This document shows, piece by piece, positions 16,850-26,600 of a stretch of 64,000 nt of DNA. The number at the start of each line of letters is the position of its first letter. Positions within the stretch are counted from its first letter, which is position 1. Location: positions 120,001 through 184,000 of the forward strand of contig NZ_CP121445.1 in NCBI RefSeq assembly GCF_029689925.1, in the 5' to 3' direction. A program made the position numbers and the translations under genes. Source of the DNA: Anaerocolumna sp. AGMB13025 (GTDB lineage Bacteria > Bacillota > Clostridia > Lachnospirales > Lachnospiraceae). Under the pieces are notes generated by a model. The model was not told where the DNA came from, searched no databases, and saw only the letters and a program-made list of their open reading frames with translations.

Positions 16850-19351
16850 ATGCATAAGACGCTAAAGAAGATTTTGTATCTGGTAATGGTAATTTTTATA
16901 TATATTCAGGCAGGTAAAACCTGTACGGCAGAATCGGTTTATACTTTTTCGAACGATAATCCGTATACATATAAGGGAGAAGAAGTATTTCAAATAAAAG
17001 AAAATGTAACGGCTGATGATTTTAGTAAGGATGGAAGTGTTAGTTATCCCCAGGTAAAAGAAATTATTGTGGCCAAGGGAGTTACTGTTTTTGATTGGGA
17101 TTCATTAACGAAGGGGTATTTCCCCAATGTAGAGACAATAAAGATAGCTGGTACGGTTACGGATATAAAAAGCAGCGGGTACAATTTCTACAATAAATTG
17201 GTAAGTTTAAAAGACATTCAGGTTGCAGAGGATAATCCCATTTTTTCAATGGAAAACGGTTGTTTCATTAACAAAAAGAAAGCTTTGTTGATTCAATATC
17301 CACCGGCAAGGGATAATACTTTTTGTGAAATCCCGGATACCGTAACTACAATTACGGGCAATGCGTTTATGAATGCCGGTAACCTAAAGACCTTAACCAT
17401 AGGGGCTAAGTTAAAAAGCGATCAGATTAAGAATATCAGAGAGCAGTTAAACTTTATACAAGAGTTTAAAGTCAGCAGTAAAAATCCTTTTTTTCAAGCA
17501 AAGGACGGCGTCCTATTTAACAAAAAAGGTGATACTCTTCTTTTTCATCCGAATGGAAAGGGTGAATCCTATTCCGTACCAAAGGGAACCCTTACCATCG
17601 AGACTTATGCATTTTATCAAAGCAGCCTTAAGACAGTTGCTTTACCAAAAGGGCTGAAAACAATAAATGACAATGCTTTTTCTACATGTTTTCAACTGAC
17701 CGGAATTACAATACCAAAATCGGTTACCAAGATAAAGATCTCTGATTTCAGGCAATCAAAAGAACTGGAATATATCGGGATGGAAAGCGGAAACAAGCTG
17801 TATTCCTCCTACAACGGTATACTGTATAATACAGCAAAGACAAAATTAATATTAGTACCAAAGGCGTACAAGAAATCAGCTTTAAAGTTTCCGAATACCT
17901 TAACTGAGCTGAACTTAAATAGTTTTGATTTATCAGAAACGACAGAAATACAGATACCGAAGGCTTTAAAAAAATTAGATTCATTTACGGATACTCCAAA
18001 ATGCTTTGATAAAATCACCGTGGATGCCGGTAACAAAAATTTTGTATTAGATAAAGGTTCTTTATACAGTAAGGATAAAACAATACTTTATTTATTTAAA
18101 AAGCAAACCAAAGGAGAGTTCCCAGAGGGGCTTATGGAACTTAATATCCTCAATCTGCTTGATAGCGGTATAACAGAATTAGCTCTTCCTAAGAAGGCTA
18201 AGATTATATCCTGGACAGAAAATATTTATGATATTCCCTCTCTTAAAAAGGTTACAGCCAATGGCAGTATGTATTATACCTTAAAAAACGGTATGCTTTT
18301 AAGTAAAGACGGGAAGATTCTCTACGATATTCCAAGGAATAGGAGTACCCTGGATATTCCGGATACGGTAAGAGAAATCGATTCAATTTTTACGTTATCA
18401 AGGCGGAATTTTACCCAGATTAGCATTCCAGAGTCCTTTCCGGATCTTAACACGAATAGTTTTGATAACTTTACCTCAGTTACTTCGGTTATTGTAGATA
18501 AGGATAATAAATCATTTACCAGTATAGACGGAGTTCTGTATGACAAGGGGGTTACCTTATTATTATATTATCCTATTAGGAAAACTGATAAAAGTTATGT
18601 AGTTCCAGATACCGTAGAGGTTATCCTTGCTTCTAGCAGTCTTGTAAATAACCCTTATTTGGAAGACCTGACCTTATCAAAGGCATTGGAGTATAGGGCT
18701 TATGATTTGCATATGAGCCGGTCCCTGAAAGAAATTAAGGTAAGTGACGACAATGCATTTTACAAAGGTTTGGATGGTGTACTGTATAATAAAGATATGA
18801 CGGAGTTACTGGCATACCCTCACCAAAAGCCTGATAAGACATTTACAATACCAGATAGTGTAATTACTGTATCTGGCTTTTGCGGTATCAAAGAACGTAA
18901 TTTAATTGATGATTATCAGTATACAGTGGAAGCAGTTTCAAATCCTTATCTTGAAACCTTGAAACTTGGGAAAAATGTTAAAACTTTGTTCAGTAGTTAT
19001 GATGGGGACCCAATTTGGGATTTTAAAAACCTTCAAAAGTTTGAAGTGAATGAACAGAATAAGTATTTTAGCACGAAAGACGGAATTCTTTATAATAAAG
19101 AATGTTCCATTATGTATCTTTATCCAAAGAAATCCAGAAACACGGTATTAACAATTCCTGGGGGAGTTAAAAAGATTGAAACTACCTGTCTGGCATCAGC
19201 CGCGAACAATAAATATTTGACATCAATTGCAGTGAAAGATGATAATAAAGCATTCAGTGCGGACGGCAGTATTTTAATGAATTATATGGGTAATCATAAA
19301 TATTTTGAGATTGGTGATACAGAGTATAACAAGGTGATCTATAGTGATTAG
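16850..19351 (+). CDS. BspA-type leucine-rich repeat surface protein
   Basis: This 833-residue exported protein begins MHKTLKKILYLVMVIFIYIQ with a likely signal cleavage after about residue 27. The mature part is a run of BspA/LRR_5-type repeats: units such as F-IPDTV--I---AF and LK-I-IPK-L, interleaved with FS--DGVLYNK---LLYP segments that recur about nine times. There is no LPXTG or other obvious anchor. BspA-like proteins bind host or matrix proteins or other cells; the ligand here is unknown. The start is set by the ribosome site GGGGGAG; an 18-codon upstream extension is not supported. A strong terminator follows at 19396. Confidence 0.85.
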   Translation: MHKTLKKILYLVMVIFIYIQAGKTCTAESVYTFSNDNPYTYKGEEVFQIKENVTADDFSKDGSVSYPQVKEIIVAKGVTVFDWDSLTKGYFPNVETIKIAGTVTDIKSSGYNFYNKLVSLKDIQVAEDNPIFSMENGCFINKKKALLIQYPPARDNTFCEIPDTVTTITGNAFMNAGNLKTLTIGAKLKSDQIKNIREQLNFIQEFKVSSKNPFFQAKDGVLFNKKGDTLLFHPNGKGESYSVPKGTLTIETYAFYQSSLKTVALPKGLKTINDNAFSTCFQLTGITIPKSVTKIKISDFRQSKELEYIGMESGNKLYSSYNGILYNTAKTKLILVPKAYKKSALKFPNTLTELNLNSFDLSETTEIQIPKALKKLDSFTDTPKCFDKITVDAGNKNFVLDKGSLYSKDKTILYLFKKQTKGEFPEGLMELNILNLLDSGITELALPKKAKIISWTENIYDIPSLKKVTANGSMYYTLKNGMLLSKDGKILYDIPRNRSTLDIPDTVREIDSIFTLSRRNFTQISIPESFPDLNTNSFDNFTSVTSVIVDKDNKSFTSIDGVLYDKGVTLLLYYPIRKTDKSYVVPDTVEVILASSSLVNNPYLEDLTLSKALEYRAYDLHMSRSLKEIKVSDDNAFYKGLDGVLYNKDMTELLAYPHQKPDKTFTIPDSVITVSGFCGIKERNLIDDYQYTVEAVSNPYLETLKLGKNVKTLFSSYDGDPIWDFKNLQKFEVNEQNKYFSTKDGILYNKECSIMYLYPKKSRNTVLTIPGGVKKIETTCLASAANNKYLTSIAVKDDNKAFSADGSILMNYMGNHKYFEIGDTEYNKVIYSD

Positions 19352-19395
19352 ATATAAGCAGTTAGAAGCTTTAAACGATCTGATTGTCATTCAAT

Positions 19396-19441
19396 AAAAA
19401 GTGTAGATGTTGGAGTTACTCTCTAATATCTACACTTTTTT
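19396..19441 (+). terminator. Rho-independent terminator
   Basis: AAAAAGTGTAGAT pairs with ATCTACACTTTTT and is followed by T residues, 45 bases after the leucine-rich repeat gene. The following stretch (19442-19655) has no supportable gene; it contains imperfect inverted repeats such as AAAACCC/GGGTTTT. Confidence 0.9.
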
Positions 19442-19655
19442 GGTACTTAAAAACCCAATGGCAAAAAACATGAGGGAATAAACAATACACCAAGTTTTTC
19501 GTGGCATAAGGGTTTTACCTATAATAAAAATACTAGTGCTATCGGATTTTTGAAATTATCCTTCCTTTATGGGTATATAAGTGAAATTTCTTTTGTGGGG
19601 AATGTGGCATTTTCATTTGTACATCACATCATGGGTATATATGCGCTGAAATTTC

Positions 19656-19684
19656 TTGACTTACTATTTATTATGAGGTATTAT
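19656..19684 (+). promoter_or_regulatory. Promoter of the histidine leader / hisS
   Basis: TTGACT and TATTAT are separated by 17 bases and lie 38 bases upstream of the leader-peptide start codon. This position fits the start of an attenuator-controlled transcript. Confidence 0.65.
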
Positions 19685-19721
19685 CAAAATAATTTAAAAT
19701 TATTAATTGGAGGACATAAAC

Positions 19722-19766
19722 ATGTATTTATCTAATATGCATCATCATAATCATTGGAAAAGCTAG
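19722..19766 (+). CDS. Histidine leader peptide (MYLSNMHHHNHWKS)
   Basis: A 14-codon reading frame begins at ATG 19722, ten bases after a good ribosome site (TTGGAGGA), and ends at TAG. It encodes four histidines in five residues (HHHNH). This is the hallmark of a transcription attenuator in which ribosome stalling at His codons, when charged tRNA-His is scarce, changes the downstream RNA fold. The frame is followed by alternative stems and a terminator, and then by a histidyl-tRNA synthetase gene, so the sensed amino acid and the regulated gene match. It is too short for ordinary gene finders. Confidence 0.9.
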   Translation: MYLSNMHHHNHWKS

Positions 19767-19883
19767 CCTATGAATATTCATGGGCTTGTTTTGTTGGTTA
19801 TGCCCATGAGATGCTTATTTGATAAAGGTGAAAGTCTTTCTATCTTAAAAAGCCATCCAGGGATAACCCGGATGGCTTTTTTT
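19764..19883 (+). promoter_or_regulatory. Histidine attenuator: alternative stems and terminator
   Basis: Just after the leader stop, GCCTATGAA can pair with TTCATGGGC (19767-19786). The segment CATGGGC can instead pair with GCCCATG at 19802-19808. The terminator proper is AAAGCCATCC/GGATGGCTTTTTTT at 19848-19883. The shared CATGGGC arm gives the mutually exclusive folds needed for attenuation. I could not confirm by folding how the second stem disrupts the terminator. No T-box consensus was seen. Confidence 0.78.
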
Positions 19884-19937
19884 GCACAGTAAATTTGCCG
19901 ATTAGACAGTAAATTATTAAATCAGGAGGAAAATAAA

Positions 19938-21200
19938 ATGGAATTTATTAAAACACCAGTAAAAGGTATGTGTGATATCTTACCGGAGGAAATGAGATTA
20001 AGGGAATATGTGCTTACTATGATAAAAGATACCTATGAGTTGTACGGTTTTTCTCAAATAGAAACACCGGTTGTGGAACACATCGAAAATTTAACAGGAA
20101 AGCAAGGCGGTGAAAATGAAAAATTAATGTTTCAAATTATGAAAAGGGGAGAGGAGCTTAAAAAGGCTTTTCAGGAGGGAAAAGAAGAACTGGCGGATTT
20201 AGGTTTACGTTATGATTTAACAGTACCCTTGGCCAGGTATTATGCAAATAATATGAATAAATTGACAATGCCCTTTAAAGCCTTGCAGCTAGGCAATGTC
20301 TTTCGGGCTGATAAGCCCCAAAAAGGAAGATTCCGTCAGTTTATGCAATGCGATATCGATATATTAGGGGACAACACAATTCTTGCTGAAATAGAATTGA
20401 TTGCTGCTACCTCGGCGATGTTAACTAACATTTTTAAGGAAGTCGGTATAACTGAATTTACCGTACACATAAATGACAGACAAATACTAAAAGCTATAGG
20501 GGCTTATGCTGGCTTTTGTGAAGCCGACTTCAATGAAGTGTTCATAAGTCTTGATAAGATGGACAAAATCGGTGCAGAAAAAGTGAAAGAAGAGTTGCTC
20601 TTAAAAGGATATTCCGTTGAGAAGGTGTCAAAATTTATCTCTGTGTTTGACAACCCATACATTGATATTAGCTGTGCTGAATTCTGCGAGTTTTTAACTA
20701 AGGGTTTTATTGACACACAAGTAATTAAAAATTTGGATACCATAATTACTAGTGTTAAAAACATGATTAACAAGAACGTGAAGTTAGTGTATAATCCTGC
20801 CCTGGTAAGAGGAATGTCTTATTATACCGGTACTATTTTTGAGATCGGTATTGAGGGATATAATTTTTCAATCGCCGGCGGTGGTCGCTATGATGAAATG
20901 ATAGGGAAATTCAGCGGTCAAAGTATAGCAGCCTGCGGCTTCTCCATTGGTTTTGAGCGGATTGTCACAATCCTTAAGGATTATGCAAAAGAAAATAATT
21001 TTAGTATAAAAAAGAGGCTTGCCATTTTAATTGATAAGAATATGAGTGCCGAAAAAACCATAGATATACTTAAGGAGGCAACTGTTTTAAGAAAAAGCGG
21101 AGCCATAGTTTTAGTTCAGCCTTTGAATAAAAATGTCAAATATCAAGTGGAAAATCTCGAGAGAGAGGGATATACAGAGATAAGGAAAGTATATACCTAG
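19938..21200 (+). CDS. hisS: Histidine--tRNA ligase
   Basis: This 420-residue class II synthetase has motif 1 near the N terminus, motif 2 FRADKPQKGRFRQFMQCDID, the histidine-specific segments LVRGMSYYTGTIFE and AGGGRYDEMIGKFSG, and motif 3 ACGFSIGFERI. A C-terminal anticodon-binding domain (about 335-420) follows. That domain and the full motif set favour HisS over the paralogue HisZ. The canonical RGLDYY is RGMSYY here, an Asp-to-Ser change at a site near the bound histidine, so this could be a divergent second copy. The ribosome site CAGGAGGA precedes it, and it is controlled by the histidine leader upstream. Confidence 0.88.
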   Translation: MEFIKTPVKGMCDILPEEMRLREYVLTMIKDTYELYGFSQIETPVVEHIENLTGKQGGENEKLMFQIMKRGEELKKAFQEGKEELADLGLRYDLTVPLARYYANNMNKLTMPFKALQLGNVFRADKPQKGRFRQFMQCDIDILGDNTILAEIELIAATSAMLTNIFKEVGITEFTVHINDRQILKAIGAYAGFCEADFNEVFISLDKMDKIGAEKVKEELLLKGYSVEKVSKFISVFDNPYIDISCAEFCEFLTKGFIDTQVIKNLDTIITSVKNMINKNVKLVYNPALVRGMSYYTGTIFEIGIEGYNFSIAGGGRYDEMIGKFSGQSIAACGFSIGFERIVTILKDYAKENNFSIKKRLAILIDKNMSAEKTIDILKEATVLRKSGAIVLVQPLNKNVKYQVENLEREGYTEIRKVYT

Positions 21201-21214
21201 CTAGGAGTATAGGA

Positions 21215-21257
21215 TAAGGCTTTCTAGGATAATTTTATTTTACCCTAGAAAGCCTTA
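21215..21257. terminator. Hairpin between hisS and the convergent blaR-like gene
   Basis: TAAGGCTTTCTAGG pairs perfectly with CCTAGAAAGCCTTA over 14 bases. T runs are weak on both sides, but the position between convergent genes makes a terminator the likeliest role. Confidence 0.6.
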
Positions 21258-21361
21258 TAAATTAATCGCTATTGGAATTGTTTTTAATGACGTTAAAATA
21301 GTAATCTAGTATATTACTAACAGCAATCCTTACCTTTTGATAATAGTATAATAGGGGTTTT

Positions 21362-22831
21362 TTAGTTCACTTTTTTTAGTACATAATAATAAGGTTTCAT
21401 ACCTCCCATTGTATAATCTCCGGATTTCCATTCAAAAAACATATACTGGGAACCGTCGATTTCTTCTATCGTATATTTACTGGCGGTCTTGTCATTATGG
21501 TGAAGAATATATCCTTTTGTCCAGGTCAGCCAATCAACCGGTGTAGTTTCGTCTGAGGTGACACCAGTGACAACAGGCTGTGCCATTTGACCATTGGGAA
21601 GCAGTTTAAGGCTCTTAAGAAATAATTCACCTTGCCAGGATGGTTCTCCTACATTGAAGTCTTCAATTTCCTCTACAAAATCAACACTTTCCCACTTTCC
21701 AAGCGCATCTTGATCATCTACAAAGGGATAATCAATATTATCTTCAATTCGCTGAGGTGTGGTTACCTTGGTGGTATCCGCTTTTGTTTCCGTTGTGCCT
21801 GTAAGAAAAGCCGCTCCGGTTAGGAGCAGTGCTGCCAGAGCAAAAGCAGATAATCGATAAGAATTCTTCTTAAATACTTTAATCATCTTAATTCTCCTTT
21901 TTATTTTAGATTTGTTATTTATAATGCCTGCCACTGCTGGCAGACATGGCGCCCCAATTGATAATTCTGCGATTCTTATAATGGTATATCCATAGCTTTT
22001 TACTTCCGGCTCACTTAAAACAGACAGGGCAAGAGAATCACAGCAGATTTCTCTGTCTTCCCTCATTTTGTGAAAACCATACCAGATTAGAGGATTAAAC
22101 CAGTAAAGGATACTTAAAAAGCTTACAATATAATTTATTAAGATATCTTTCCGCCTTACATGTGCCAATTCATGCAAAAGGATATACTTGAAATGGATTA
22201 AATTATTTTTGTCTAAAGAATATTCTGGTATTAGTATGATGGGATTAAAAAAACTAGTGACACAGGGAGATTTAACAAGGCAGGTCTTAACTATAGAAAT
22301 ATTTTTTGAAAGGTTCAACAGGTGTTTACATTCATTAAGGTTAGCTAATATGTTAGGGTCTTTCACACGGGGAGCTTTTTTTATGCGGAAAAAAAATAAT
22401 TGATTAGTTATCAATGTCACCGTACCGAAAATTAAAACCCCGGATAACCAAATAAAAGGAACTATGTTCTTAGCTGAGGATATGATAGTTATAATACGCT
22501 TTGGTTTAGATTCCACTTTTACCAAGGGGGTTTCCGCTTTTTCTTCACTGGCCTTGTAGGTAGTTTCATTTACAATGAGAGCTTTGGTAGGGGTTGGATT
22601 AAAAGTTAACGTGCTGTTGTAAGAAGGAATATAATTAAATAAGCTTAAATTGCTAGATGGAGTAAATGGCACGATCAAGCGGAGAAGTAATATGAACCAG
22701 ACAGCATACGAAAACCTCAACCCAATCCGGTCTTTTATTATTAACTTACTAAAAAGAATAAAAGCTACAATAAAACTACCCATAAAGGATAACTGAAGGA
22801 TTTTATGAAATAGTAAATAAATAAATGCCAT
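21362..22831 (-). CDS. BlaR1-like M56 membrane metallopeptidase sensor
   Basis: This 489-residue membrane protein has several N-terminal helices and the zinc motif HELAH at 220-224 with Glu261 (REICCD) as probable third ligand, as in BlaR1/MecR1. A further membrane segment lies at 327-345. The extracellular C-terminal 140 residues are not a penicillin-binding domain: no SxxK serine is seen, and the text WKSGDYTMGGMKPYYYVLK suggests a small beta-barrel sensor. Such proteins cleave or inactivate their BlaI repressor on sensing a signal. I start at MAFIYLL, four bases after the blaI stop; a start six codons earlier would overlap blaI. The inducer is unknown. Confidence 0.87.
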   Translation of the reverse strand: MAFIYLLFHKILQLSFMGSFIVAFILFSKLIIKDRIGLRFSYAVWFILLLRLIVPFTPSSNLSLFNYIPSYNSTLTFNPTPTKALIVNETTYKASEEKAETPLVKVESKPKRIITIISSAKNIVPFIWLSGVLIFGTVTLITNQLFFFRIKKAPRVKDPNILANLNECKHLLNLSKNISIVKTCLVKSPCVTSFFNPIILIPEYSLDKNNLIHFKYILLHELAHVRRKDILINYIVSFLSILYWFNPLIWYGFHKMREDREICCDSLALSVLSEPEVKSYGYTIIRIAELSIGAPCLPAVAGIINNKSKIKRRIKMIKVFKKNSYRLSAFALAALLLTGAAFLTGTTETKADTTKVTTPQRIEDNIDYPFVDDQDALGKWESVDFVEEIEDFNVGEPSWQGELFLKSLKLLPNGQMAQPVVTGVTSDETTPVDWLTWTKGYILHHNDKTASKYTIEEIDGSQYMFFEWKSGDYTMGGMKPYYYVLKKVN

Positions 22832-22835
22832 AAAA

Positions 22836-23207
22836 CTACTTCCTTTCATTCAGAATGGATTTTAATTCTTCAATCTCTTCTTCTGATAAATTTTCTTCCT
22901 CCATAATGTTAAGCAGCATGGATTTTAATGAACCACTGTAAACCCGGTGCAAAAAGGATACGCTTTCTGATTTTCTGCACTCATCTTCATTCACCAGAGA
23001 GAAATATTTATATTCCCTTCCATAGGGTTCAAAACCAACAATCTTTTTATCAATTAACCTTCTTATTAATGTTTTTATGGTTTTAGGCTTCCACTTACTG
23101 GTATCTTTTAATTGCTCTATGATTTCCTGCGCAGTGCAGTTGGGGTTTTTCCATATAACATTCATTATTTCCCATTCGGAATCGGATATGTTAGCATTAT
23201 TCTTCAT
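22836..23207 (-). CDS. BlaI/MecI-family repressor
   Basis: This 123-residue winged-helix repressor has the family text ISDSEWEIMNVIWKNPNCTAQEII, then TIKTLIRRLIDKKIVGFE, and a C-terminal dimerisation helix. It represses until the M56 partner encoded directly downstream is activated. Ribosome site AGGAGG lies before the start. A matching operator, GATTACAAATGTAATC, lies 20 bases upstream of its start codon, so the pair is probably self-regulated. Confidence 0.93.
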   Translation of the reverse strand: MKNNANISDSEWEIMNVIWKNPNCTAQEIIEQLKDTSKWKPKTIKTLIRRLIDKKIVGFEPYGREYKYFSLVNEDECRKSESVSFLHRVYSGSLKSMLLNIMEEENLSEEEIEELKSILNERK

Positions 23208-23226
23208 AATTAATTTCCTCCTAATC

Positions 23227-23242
23227 GATTACAAATGTAATC
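23227..23242. promoter_or_regulatory. BlaI-type operator
   Basis: GATTACAAATGTAATC is a near-perfect 16-base dyad containing TACA-AA-TGTA, which fits the TACAnnTGTA core known for BlaI/MecI operators. It sits just upstream of the blaI-like gene. Confidence 0.7.
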
Positions 23243-23288
23243 TATGGAAATATATTACTGCTATTGTGTAATTTTGTCAACTAATATT

Positions 23289-23400
23289 TTATTACTGGTT
23301 TAACACGAAAATTTATTACTGATTTAACACGAATATTTATTACTGGTTTAACACGAATATTTATTACTGGTTTAACACGAATATTTTATTGCTGGCTTAC
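23289..23400. repeat. 24-base tandem repeat, four and a half copies
   Basis: Copies start at 23289, 23313, 23337 and 23361, with a decayed fifth at 23385. The unit is TTATTACTGGTTTAACACGAATAT. The array lies in the gap between the divergent blaI-like gene and the large surface-protein gene. Copies 3 and 4 are identical. The remaining sequence up to 23672 shows no gene. Confidence 0.93.
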
Positions 23401-23672
23401 TATTATTGAATGATATTAAAATTGGTATGTTATTTCATTTCATTATGGCTTAGGGAATTAATGAAGACCGGCAAAAAGAGCTTCAATATTTTTGCAATTT
23501 GTCTCTGATCGTATACAAAAATAAATTTCTCGCGAGAATTTTGCGAGATGCGTCTGATACAATTTAGTTAGTACATTAGTCCTGCTAATTGCTGGGGAGA
23601 AGTAAATAATAAACTATGATTTTTGATAAGGGAATATGTCTAAACAAACTATGAAACTAAGGAGGAAACGTT

Positions 23673-26600
23673 ATGAAAATGTCTAAAGCGAAACAAAAGC
23701 TTCTTTCCTGGCTGCTGTCAGCAGCCCTTATTCTGGGTGGTATCACGTTCTTACCAGAAAGAACCCTGGCTGAAACTACCGACTTTGAGGCTGTGACAGA
23801 TATTATGGAACTACCGGACACAGCGGTAGCTGGTACAGACCTGACACTGAGCGGGCAAGTAATCCCTAATAGTGCTACCAATAAAGAGATAATATGGCAG
23901 GTGGAAAATCCAGGAACAACTGGTGCGACGATTAATGGTAATATCTTAAGTACGATTGGGACAGGTCAGGTGAGAGTATCCGCAACGGTTGTCAGCGGTG
24001 CGTCAATAACAGCCGATTTTGTCAAGAATTTTGAGGTTTCAGTGAATGAACCTATGGACGTCAGTGGTGTCAAGGTAGTCTCATTTAATACTGCCCAAGT
24101 GCCATATGTTACTACACTTACTGTTACCATGGCGGATATAGGACTTGACAGCAGTTCGTTTTCGGTTGCTGATAATACAGTACCTGGTTCAACCGTAACA
24201 GTAGATAGTGCCGTGTATTCGGGGGATAACTATACGGTAGTGATAAGCGGTATGAATTATGATGATGATTATACCTTAACGATAGAAAAAGAAGGGTATG
24301 GAACTTATACAAATACCAGCTTTTTCGGAACCCTTGCAGAGGCTGCTGACTTGGATTTGGCAAATGAGCCGAATATATTTACAGGTTTTGAAAGAGTATT
24401 AACCGGTCCGGGGCTGGTTTCTATCAATAACAGCAACTATGCTGCAAATGCGAGGCTTTATTCCGGAACGACCTATACTGCGATCGACAGTAATAATGGT
24501 AATCCGGATAACGGTACAGCAACGCGTCTAATCGGAGTTTTCGCACAAGCTCCTGCCGGAGCCAAAGCCGTAAAAACCTTAAGAACCAATGGACAGGTAC
24601 TTCAGGTGACAGAGGATTCTCTAATTGATGGCAATCCTAATTTACAGGAGACGGTAGAAAACGGAAAGGACTATTATAATAATCACAAAATGGATGCTGG
24701 GTTTGTAGATAACGGATATTGGCAGACAATTGCCTTTTTGCCAATGTACAGTCAGATTGCATCGGAGCGGCAAAGTGATAGTTCACGTATATTGGTGGAC
24801 CCCGCAGACAGATTTCGTATTATTGAATGGTATGATAATGAGACCTGCACCGGCAGTCCTATAAAAGTCCTCCGGTTAATGGTTGAGGTAAATTATAACG
24901 GAAGCCTTTTAACAGACGGAGGCGCTTCCCTGCTTCGTGTATTGGGTAAGACAATTATAGCTGGTTCACAGGCGGGCACTTTGTCAGAGCCGGTAACTGC
25001 AACGGTAAGTGTAATCAGTTCCATTGACACTTTGAAATTATCAGAGATAACAGCAGAAATGGATGCGACGGTTAAACTGTATACCAATGCCGCATATACA
25101 CAGGAGATAACCGGAACAGATTCCATCCCCCTGGCAGCTGGAGGAGAAACCACAGTCTACATCAAGGTAACCGGCAGAAACAGTACACCCATAAAGTATT
25201 ATAAGATTAGTATTAACCGGTCAGCAATCACTTCGGAGGTTACTGCGAATGATTCGGAAGAATTAGCTTATTATATGGAAGACCCGAAGGTATCCGTTAT
25301 TAATCTCTTAAGCGGCAGTACTTACCAGTATAATGGAGGTATAATTTCAAGAAATCTTACCATTAACGGAAATCATGCAACCATTGTGGCAGGACAGGGA
25401 GTTACGGAAAATATCATCCGAAGCGATGGAGTTATATTTTATGGACTGGGTAACTTTATGAATGAGAAAACCTTTCTTAAGGTTGACGGACAGGAGGGGT
25501 TCTTAACACTTAATCAGCTTACACTCTGTAATGGCTCCATGAAAAATGGAACAAATACAGATGATGACGGTATCTGCGCGGTAATCAATATAAAGCCAGA
25601 GGCATCCTTTGAGATGGACGGCGTTACGTTGAAAAACTTTGATAATAATCCCACAGAAGGTTTTAAGAATGCTTTTGGTGTCCATGCGGAACCAGGTGCT
25701 GGTAACATAACCATAAGAAACAGCACCTTTGACAGCAGCAATGCCTTCCGTAATGCCGTTGCTATAAGGACTGGTAATTATGACATCAGCGGAAACACGT
25801 TTCAAGGAACGGATAACCCCTTAAAACTCAGACGGGATGATGGATATGAATATGCCATCTATATCTTTGGAGGAACCGGGACAATCAGGAATAATAATAT
25901 TACTCACTATAACAGTACAAATTTCCCGGGGTATTCCAGCGGTGGTATCTCTGTTATTGGCTTTTACCCTGTAGATGCGACCATTGAAAATAATATTCTG
26001 GATTACAATTCCAGCGGGATTGACATTACTGGTTACTGGTCAAATGCCGGAACAAACCGTAGTCTGATCGTAAACGGACGAACCTTAAGTACCAGCGAGG
26101 ATGCCTATGCAATCGGAGAGGCAATGAAACAAGCCAATCAACAAGATTATGTAAATGTATCCTTTGATCAGAATGATGAAGTTTCTGTTACAGATAGTAA
26201 TAATAACAGCTATTATACTGTATTGGGTGGTTATCGCTCTCCGCTTATTTCAGTTGCAGAGACACAAGGGAATACAGTAACTATACAATTTCCAGAGGAT
26301 GCAGTGGATATTATGAATGCAGCCATCACAAAAGAATTTGAAGTCAAACTAGACGGCAGTGCGGAATGGACGGAATTGTCAGGGGCTCATATTGAGTGGC
26401 TTTCGGCAGTGAAAGCAAAATTGACCCTAGAGGCTGGACATAGTTATCAGCTGCGTTTTAAGATGAGTCATAACAGTTACGTAGAAGAGAATGATCCAGA
26501 AGAACGGACACTGACAACCTATTCCAATCCGATTTCTAGTCCGGCGGCACCTGGCAATGTGAGCGCGGTAACAGGAGATGAAAGGGCAGTTGTAAGTTTT

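Noticed and set aside
19550..19735. 61-codon frame before the histidine leader
   Set aside because: It overlaps the promoter and leader peptide in another frame and has no ribosome site.
19690..19937. T-box leader for hisS
   Set aside because: No T-box consensus or specifier loop was found; the His-rich leader peptide explains the region better.
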